The notes beneath the pieces are model-generated. The model saw only the letters and a program-made list of their open reading frames with translations, had not been told where the DNA came from and searched no databases. Shown piece after piece: positions 59,276 through 64,000 of a DNA stretch of 64,000 nucleotides (positions are counted from its first letter, which is position 1; each line of letters opens with the position of its first letter). The translations under genes were made by a program, and so were the position numbers. This DNA is from Betaproteobacteria bacterium (GTDB lineage Bacteria; Pseudomonadota; Gammaproteobacteria; Burkholderiales; Burkholderiaceae_C). The stretch is taken from assembly GCA_016704535.1 (NCBI GenBank), contig JADIZZ010000004.1, positions 186,001-250,000 of the forward strand. The letters are read 5' to 3'.

Positions 59276-60169
59276 ATGAAACTCGGATTCATCGGCACCG
59301 GCATCATGGGGACGCCCATGGCCGGCCACCTGCGCGCCGCCGGCCACGATCTCTTCGTCACCACGCGCAGCAAGCTGCCGGCCGCGCTGCTGGACGCGGG
59401 CGCCGTGGCCTGCAAGACCGCGGGCGATGTGGCCAAAGCCGCCGACGTGATCTTCCTGATGGTGCCCGACACGCCCGACGTCGAGACCGTGCTGTTCGGC
59501 GACAGCGGGGTTGCCGGTGGCCTGACCGCCGGCAAGACGGTGGTCGACATGAGCAGTATCTCGCCCATCGCCACCAAGGCCTTCGCGGCGAAGATCAATG
59601 CACTGGGCTGCGACTACGTCGATGCGCCGGTCAGTGGTGGCGAAGTGGGCGCGAAGGCCGCCAGCCTGACCATCATGGTCGGTGCCAGCGAAGCCGCCTT
59701 TGCCCGCGTGCTGCCGCTGCTGCAGCTGATGGGCAAGAACATCACGCACGTCGGCGGCAACGGCGACGGCCAGACGACCAAGGTGGCCAACCAGATCATC
59801 GTGGCACTGAACATCGCGGCCGTCAGCGAAGCGCTGGTCTTCGCCAGCAAGGCCGGTGCCGACCCGGCCAAGGTGCGGCAGGCGCTGATGGGTGGCTTCG
59901 CCAGCAGCCGCATCCTCGAAGTGCATGGCGAACGCATGATCAAACGCACCTTCAACCCGGGCTTCCGCATCGGGCTGCACCAGAAGGACCTGAACCTGGC
60001 GCTGCAGGGCGCAAAGAGCTTGGGCGTAGCGCTACCGCAAACGGCCGGCGCCGCGCAGCTGATGCAGGCCTGCGCCGCACAGGGCTGGGATCAGCTGGAC
60101 CACTCGGCACTCGTGAAGGCGCTGGAACTGCTGGCGAATCACGCGGTGGCGGAAGCGCCTGCGGGCTGA
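59276..60169 (+). CDS. glxR: Tartronate semialdehyde reductase (2-hydroxy-3-oxopropionate reductase)
   Basis: A 297-residue beta-hydroxyacid dehydrogenase reducing tartronate semialdehyde to D-glycerate. The NAD(P)-binding motif is LGFIGTGIMGTPMAGHL at the N-terminus, the substrate loop is DAPVSGGEVGAKAASLTIMVG and the catalytic Lys region is TKVANQIIVALNIAAVSEALVFA. Length and motifs match GlxR. It ends the gcl-hyi-glxR operon; repeat copy C begins 14 bp after the stop. A glycerate kinase is not seen in the window. Confidence 0.95.
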   Translation: MKLGFIGTGIMGTPMAGHLRAAGHDLFVTTRSKLPAALLDAGAVACKTAGDVAKAADVIFLMVPDTPDVETVLFGDSGVAGGLTAGKTVVDMSSISPIATKAFAAKINALGCDYVDAPVSGGEVGAKAASLTIMVGASEAAFARVLPLLQLMGKNITHVGGNGDGQTTKVANQIIVALNIAAVSEALVFASKAGADPAKVRQALMGGFASSRILEVHGERMIKRTFNPGFRIGLHQKDLNLALQGAKSLGVALPQTAGAAQLMQACAAQGWDQLDHSALVKALELLANHAVAEAPAG

Positions 60170-60182
60170 CATCGACGGGCGC

Positions 60183-60588
60183 CGGCTTGCGGCTCAGGGC
60201 TGCACTTCACCGTCCGCTTTCGCGCGTTGCGTTTGGTGGCGGCAAAGGGCTGTCCGGGCGGGCACTCGGCGAGCGCCTCCTTCGGTGCTTGAGCGGCAGG
60301 CGGTGCCCGGCGGCGTCGCCGTGTGTGGCGCCGAGCAGCGCAGTCTTGAGGGCGGCGCGCGCAGCGCGCTTCGTGAACTGACTTGCCGCATCCTGTCTGA
60401 GCGTAGCGAACGAAGTGAGCGCAGCGAGTTATGCGGCACGCCCTCAAGGCGAGCAGCGCAGGGCAGCCTGAGCGAAGCGAAGGCCGCCACAGTCGGCGAC
60501 GCCGCCGGGCACCGCCTGCCGCGACCCGCCCGTTTCGTCGAACGCGGAAAGTGGACAGCGACCAACATCCCCAAAGGGCCGCAAGCCG
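60183..60588. repeat. Short form of the inverted-repeat element, copy C (opposite orientation)
   Basis: A 406-bp relative of copies A and B, in opposite orientation. It begins CGGCTTGCGG and ends GGGCCGCAAGCCG, the same terminal inverted repeats, but contains only one 53-bp module (60385-60437, GCCGCATCCTG...GTTATGCGGC). The second, inverted module and its flanks found in A and B are absent. The adjoining blocks (GCAAAGGGCTGTCCGGGCG and GCCGCCGGGCACCGCCTGCCG) are shared with A and B. It fills most of the 525 bp between glxR and the methyltransferase gene. Confidence 0.75.
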
Positions 60589-60694
60589 CCGCAGCGGGCT
60601 GCGCGAGGAACCGCTGCGCCTCATGTGCAACGTTTGTGATGCTGGCGGCCTCCGCTGCCGCCCGGATAGCATCGCCCGCATGGGAGTGAAGAGC

Positions 60695-61519
60695 ATGCAC
60701 CGCCGCCTGGCTAGCCTGTTGTGCGCCGCGGCGCTGTCGCCGTGCATCGCCGCCCAGCTCACGCCCACGCCGGTGGTGGAGGACGTGCCCTTCATCACCA
60801 CACCCGACCACGTCACGGTGGCGATGCTGGAACTGGCGGGCGTGGGGCCGAAGGATCACGTCATCGACCTCGGCTCGGGCGATGGCCGCATCGTCATCAC
60901 CGCGGCGAAGCGGTTCGGCGCCAGCGGCCTGGGCGTGGAGATCGTGCCCGAACTGGTCGCGCAGAGCCGCAACCACGCGCGCCGCGCCGGCGTCGAGGCG
61001 CGCACGCGCTTCGAGGTGCAGGACCTCTTCGCCACCGACCTGGCCCCGGCCACCGTGGTCACGATGTACCTGCTGCCCGAGGTGAACCTGGCGCTGCGCC
61101 CGCGCCTGCTGGCGCTGGCCCCGGGTACGCGCATCGTCTCTCACGACTGGGACCTGGGCGACTGGGCGCCCGACCGCACGCTGACCCTGCCCGTGCCGCA
61201 GAAGACCATCGGGCTGGAGAAGACCAGCCGCCTGCACCTGTGGACGGTGCCGGCGAGAGTGAACGGGCTGTGGTGCGGGGCAGGCGGCACAGCACTGCGC
61301 ATCGAGCAGCGCTACCAGGTGCTGCAGGCCACGCTCGATGAAGGCAAAGAACGCCGCAGCACCAGCGGGCGCATCGACGGCACCACGCTGCGCATGCTCG
61401 GCACTGCGGGCATGGCCTGGGCCGCCACGGCCGACGGCGAAGTGCTGCGCACTGCGCCCACCACTGGCAAGCCGGCCGGCCCGACATGGCGGCGCAGCGG
61501 CGGCGCGGCCTGCGGCTGA
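60695..61519 (+). CDS. Exported class I SAM-dependent methyltransferase-like protein
   Basis: A protein of 274 residues (279 from the alternative ATG at 60680). It has a signal peptide (RRLASLLCAAALSPCIAAQ) followed by a class I methyltransferase fold: motif I VIDLGSGDGRIVITAAKRFGASGLGVEI, then FEVQDLF and VVTMYLLPEVNLALRPRLL. The C-terminal 100 residues (LWCGAGGTALRIEQRYQVLQATLDE) form a beta-rich extension. A SAM enzyme outside the cytoplasm is unusual because SAM is scarce there, so the export signal or the activity needs testing. Substrate unknown; neighbours give no hint. Confidence 0.75.
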   Translation: MHRRLASLLCAAALSPCIAAQLTPTPVVEDVPFITTPDHVTVAMLELAGVGPKDHVIDLGSGDGRIVITAAKRFGASGLGVEIVPELVAQSRNHARRAGVEARTRFEVQDLFATDLAPATVVTMYLLPEVNLALRPRLLALAPGTRIVSHDWDLGDWAPDRTLTLPVPQKTIGLEKTSRLHLWTVPARVNGLWCGAGGTALRIEQRYQVLQATLDEGKERRSTSGRIDGTTLRMLGTAGMAWAATADGEVLRTAPTTGKPAGPTWRRSGGAACG

Positions 61520-61580
61520 GGCCCGGCCGCAGAACCCAGGCCGCCAAGCACGGCGCCTGAACTGGACGGGAACCTGCGAG

Positions 61581-61997
61581 ATGGTCACTCTATGCACCAC
61601 GCTGGACGGCGTCGACTGGGAAGCGCTGCGGCGCGACCTCATTGCCGACGACTTCCACAACGGCCGCACCACGGCTCAACTGCGGCTGTCCTTCGAGAAC
61701 AGCACGCACGTCGCGATGGGCTTCGACGGCGCACGCTGCATCGCCAACGCGCGCATGCTGTCCGACGGCGTAGGCAACGCCTATGTCGTCGACGTCTGGA
61801 CGCACAGCGCCTACCGCCGCCAGGGCATTGCGCGCCAGGCGATGCAACTGCTGATGAACGCCGTGCCCGGCCAACACATCTACCTGGGCACCGACGACGC
61901 GGTGGGCTTCTACGAAAAGCTGGGCTTCGCGCCGCAGATGAAGGGCATGAGCCTGATTGTCGGGCGCTACCTCGACAACGGCACGCCGCCCGATTGA
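61581..61997 (+). CDS. GNAT-family N-acetyltransferase
   Basis: A 138-residue GNAT protein. Motif A, which binds acetyl-CoA, reads VVDVWTHSAYRRQGIARQAMQLLMNAVPG, and the C-terminal part GTDDAVGFYEKLGFAPQMKGMSLIVG carries the usual beta-bulge Tyr region. Substrate unknown; both small-molecule and protein N-acetylation are possible. The ATG at 61581 follows a GCGAG spacer with weak GGGAA. It is separated from the upstream methyltransferase by 61 bp and is convergent with ybjQ. Confidence 0.85.
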   Translation: MVTLCTTLDGVDWEALRRDLIADDFHNGRTTAQLRLSFENSTHVAMGFDGARCIANARMLSDGVGNAYVVDVWTHSAYRRQGIARQAMQLLMNAVPGQHIYLGTDDAVGFYEKLGFAPQMKGMSLIVGRYLDNGTPPD

Positions 61998-62016
61998 CGG
62001 CGGCGCGCTGCGGCAT

Positions 62017-62370
62017 TCAGCCCATCTTCACCGCCGTGCCGCTGACGGCCACCATCATCATGCCGTTGGTCTCGCCCAGCACCTCGTAGTCGAAGTCGAT
62101 GCCGACCACGCCATCGGCGCCCATCTCCCTGGCGGCGGCAATCAGGTCTTCCAGCGCCGCATCGCGTGCACCCGAGAGAGCACGTTCGTAGCCGCCGGCC
62201 CGGCCACCCACCACGTCGCGCACCGAGGAAAACATGTCGCGGAAGATGTTGGCACCGATGATGGCCTCGCCATTCACCAGCCCGAGGTAACGCGCCACCT
62301 TCGCGCCTTCGCCGTTCGGCACCACGGTGGAGAGGAAAAAGCCTTCGTCCTTCTTCGAGAACCAGCCCAT
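62017..62370 (-). CDS. YbjQ/UPF0145 family protein
   Basis: A 117-residue protein of the YbjQ (DUF74/UPF0145) family, which forms pentameric rings of unknown function. Typical segments are LGLVNGEAIIGANIFRDMFSSVRDVVGGRAGGYERAL, ALEDLIAAAREMGADGVVGIDFDYEVLG and MMMVAVSGTAVKM. The ATG at 62370 begins MGWFSKKDEGFFLSTV; upstream codons are not conserved. Stand-alone gene, convergent with the GNAT gene. Confidence 0.88.
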   Translation of the reverse strand: MGWFSKKDEGFFLSTVVPNGEGAKVARYLGLVNGEAIIGANIFRDMFSSVRDVVGGRAGGYERALSGARDAALEDLIAAAREMGADGVVGIDFDYEVLGETNGMMMVAVSGTAVKMG

Positions 62371-62490
62371 CGTGCGCTCCTGCCGCAGGCGAAGGCCCGC
62401 GTTACAGCGGTGATTCTGGCGCCCGACCCGTGCGGCCTGCGTTTGCAGGCCTCCTGGCCCCAAATGCCGCCACAGCCGTCGCCACCGGCG

Positions 62491-63204
62491 CTACACGCGC
62501 CCCATCACCGGCAGGCTGGCGCCGGTGACGGCCGAGGCCTCGTCCGACAGCAGGAAGGCGATGACGCGGGCCAGCTCGTCGGTGCCCACCCAGCGCGTGG
62601 GGTCGGCGTCGGGCATCTCGGTGCGGTTGGCCGGCGTGTCCAGCACGCTGGGCAGCACGGCGTTGACGCGCAGGCCGCGGGCCTTGAACTCTTCGGCCAG
62701 CGCTTCGGTCAGGCGCGCCACGCCCGCCTTCGACGCGGCATAGGCGCCCATGCCCAGCCCGGCCTTCAGTGCGGCCGCGGCGCCTACGTTGACGATGGCC
62801 GGGCGCGGCTGCGCCAGCAGCAGCGGCAGCGCGGCCTGGCAGGCCAGAACGGCGCTGCGCAGGTTCATCGCGTAGAGGCGGTCCCAGGTGGCGGCCTGGC
62901 CGCCTTCGATCGTTTCCCAGGTGAAGCCGCCGGCGACGTTCACCAGGCCGTCCAGCCCGCCCAGCGCGGCCGCCGCGCGCTGCAGGCCCGCGGCGGCCGA
63001 GGCCTCGTCGGCCAGGTCGACGCCGCCCAGCACCACTGCGCCGGCCGGTGCGGCGGTGCCGCCGTCGGCGGCATGGCGGTCGAGCAGCACCACGCGGGCG
63101 CCGCGCGTCAGCAGCAGCGCGCCCACTGCCTGACCCAGGCGACCCAGGCCGCCAGTGACGGCAATGCGGCGGCCCTGCAGCCCGGCGGAAGTCGTTGCGT
63201 TCAT
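62491..63204 (-). CDS. SDR-family oxidoreductase
   Basis: A 237-residue short-chain dehydrogenase/reductase. The cofactor motif is RIAVTGGLGRLGQAVGALLL (TGGxGxxG), the adenine-pocket Asp is in LGGVDLADE, NVAGG is the NNAG equivalent, and the catalytic set is Asn in MNLRSAV, Ser replaced in IVNVGAAAAL (Ala/Gly where Ser is usual) and YAASK with Tyr and Lys. The substrate is unknown. The apparent lack of the canonical Ser could mean altered activity. It lies 10 bp upstream of nothing on its strand and just after the AhpD-like gene, with which it may be co-transcribed. Confidence 0.8.
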   Translation of the reverse strand: MNATTSAGLQGRRIAVTGGLGRLGQAVGALLLTRGARVVLLDRHAADGGTAAPAGAVVLGGVDLADEASAAAGLQRAAAALGGLDGLVNVAGGFTWETIEGGQAATWDRLYAMNLRSAVLACQAALPLLLAQPRPAIVNVGAAAALKAGLGMGAYAASKAGVARLTEALAEEFKARGLRVNAVLPSVLDTPANRTEMPDADPTRWVGTDELARVIAFLLSDEASAVTGASLPVMGRV

Positions 63205-63214
63205 CGCGGGCCCC

Positions 63215-63739
63215 TCAGCGTGCGTCGTCGGCATGGATCTGCAATGCTTCCAGGAAGCGCGACACCATGTTGTAGGCGGCGATGGTGGCCGCCGCTTCCA
63301 CGGCGCCGCGTTCACCCAGGGCGTCACGCACAGCGGCCATGATCCCGGGCGCGAAGTGGATGTCGCGCGTCATCGCGTCGGTCAGCGCCAGCACGGCGCG
63401 CTGGGTGTCGTCGAAGAGCGGGCTGTCGGCCCAGTGTTGCAGCGCATCCAGCTGGGCCTGGCTCACGCCCTCCTTCAGTGCGATCGGAGCGTGCTGGAAG
63501 GCTTCGTAGGGCGCGCCGTTGAGCAGGGCCACGCGCATGATCATCAGCTCACGCAACGCGCCGCCTATCGACAACTTCTGCCGCACCGCAGTCAGGTAGG
63601 TCAGCCAGCCCTCGGCGAGCGGCGGGCTGTGCATCAGCATCTGGTAGAGGTGCATCACGTGGCCGCGCTCGGCAACGATGCGCTGCACCAGTGGCGCGGC
63701 TTCGGGGTGCTTCAGGTCGGCGTAGGGCAGGCGGGCCAT
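63215..63739 (-). CDS. Carboxymuconolactone decarboxylase/AhpD-like protein
   Basis: A 174-residue all-helical protein of the CMD/AhpD-like group: YLTAVRQKLSIGGALRELMIMRVALLNGAPYEAFQHAPIALKEGVSQAQLDAL and VLALTDAMTRDIHF. The CxxC redox pair of AhpD is absent (NGAPYEAFQH), so a peroxidase reductase role is unlikely; decarboxylase or binding roles are open. The ATG at 63739 begins MARLPYADLKHPEAAPLV. It ends 10 bp before the SDR gene start, a probable two-gene operon, and is divergent from the S4 gene. Confidence 0.8.
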   Translation of the reverse strand: MARLPYADLKHPEAAPLVQRIVAERGHVMHLYQMLMHSPPLAEGWLTYLTAVRQKLSIGGALRELMIMRVALLNGAPYEAFQHAPIALKEGVSQAQLDALQHWADSPLFDDTQRAVLALTDAMTRDIHFAPGIMAAVRDALGERGAVEAAATIAAYNMVSRFLEALQIHADDAR

Positions 63740-63825
63740 CGGTTGCAGTGCGGAAGACGGAAAGCCGCATTGGACACCACCCACACCGCAGCCGCCGGCG
63801 GCATGAACTGCGGTCCAATACCGCC

Positions 63826-64000
63826 ATGAACCCACCGCAGAACTTCGCCCTGCGCGGCGAGCACATCACGCTCGACGCCTTGCTCAAGGCCACCGGACTG
63901 ACGCCCAGCGGCGGCGCCGCCAAGATGCTCATCGCCGAAGGTGCCGCCCGCGTCAACGGCGAAACCGAGACGCGCCGTGGCCGCAAGCTGCGCGCCGGCG
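63826..64000 (+). CDS. YbcJ-like S4 RNA-binding protein, N-terminal part
   Basis: The first 58 codons of a small S4-domain protein: FALRGEHITLDALLKATGLTPSGGAAKMLIAEGAARVNGETETRRGRKLRAG. The S4 signature (short helix pair, then GAARVNGETETRRGRKL) matches YbcJ-type RNA-binding proteins of about 70-75 residues, so only the last residues are cut by the window edge. No enzymatic domain is expected. The start is ATG at 63826, 86 bp from the divergent AhpD-like gene. Confidence 0.85.
   Translation, partial: MNPPQNFALRGEHITLDALLKATGLTPSGGAAKMLIAEGAARVNGETETRRGRKLRAG

Noticed and set aside
1..64000. tRNA, rRNA or known riboswitches (purine, glycine, TPP)
   Set aside because: No cloverleaf, rRNA segment or recognisable riboswitch core was seen. 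Purine-gene leaders here are short and lack the conserved purine aptamer pattern.

Overview
The window is GC-rich, densely coded chromosomal DNA of a beta-proteobacterium. Mla lipid transport, HexR next to zwf, T2SS-type GspA/GspB, PuuD-type urate oxidase, Gcl-Hyi-GlxR and BMP-type ABC transporters together point to Burkholderiales, probably the Rubrivivax/Leptothrix/Piscinibacter group. That placement rests on gene content and protein style only; no marker search was run.

Region by region: (1) 1-1.5 kb, tail of an mla operon (mlaA', mlaC, mlaB). (2) 1.5-3.9 kb, zwf and hexR with a HexR-like operator. (3) 4-9 kb, a PLP Cys/Met-metabolism enzyme, a secreted beta-helix protein and gspB/gspA. 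(4) 8.9-14 kb, a lone ureD behind an SsuABC/NMT1-type transporter, with a lipoprotein hydrolase and a small barrel-like protein between the transporter genes. (5) 14-24 kb, urate and allantoin degradation: M20 hydrolase, UraD-AllC fusion and PuuE on the minus strand; UraH, PuuD, an NCS2 urate/xanthine permease and 8-oxoguanine deaminase on the plus strand. (6) 23.7-28.5 kb, an FGE-like protein, a medium-chain acyl-CoA ligase and a prolyl oligopeptidase. (7) 28.6-29.2 kb, abutting thiolase and ligA relics. (8) 29-41 kb, a GntR-linked operon of allophanate hydrolase, peptide-type ABC transporter and AtzG/AtzE/AtzH-like proteins; its second permease gene is split by an IS110-family element. (9) 41-48 kb, a BMP-type transporter operon with two isochorismatase-fold hydrolases, the first matching biuret hydrolase. 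(10) 48-55.5 kb, an xdhA relic, guaD, a porin and a second BMP-type transporter whose ATPase gene is frameshifted. (11) 55.5-60.2 kb, LysR regulator and gcl-hyi-glxR. (12) 60.2-64 kb, an exported methyltransferase, GNAT, YbjQ, SDR, an AhpD-like protein and the start of a ybcJ-like S4 gene.

The common theme is nitrogen recovery from purines and ureides. Guanine and 8-oxoguanine are deaminated, urate goes through HIU and OHCU to allantoin and allantoate, and glyoxylate leaves through Gcl, Hyi and GlxR as glycerate. A biuret/1-carboxybiuret-type branch ends at allophanate hydrolase. Three transporter classes (NCS2, BMP-ABC, peptide-ABC) feed these routes. Xanthine dehydrogenase survives here only as a fragment, and no ureidoglycolate-cleaving enzyme is recognisable.

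Most unusual features: three copies of a non-coding repeat family of about 0.4-0.64 kb with imperfect terminal inverted repeats and nested inverted modules, one copy splitting the two permease genes of an operon; and an IS110 element whose long non-coding end carries a 9-nt copy of its own insertion site, as expected for the guide of a bridge RNA.
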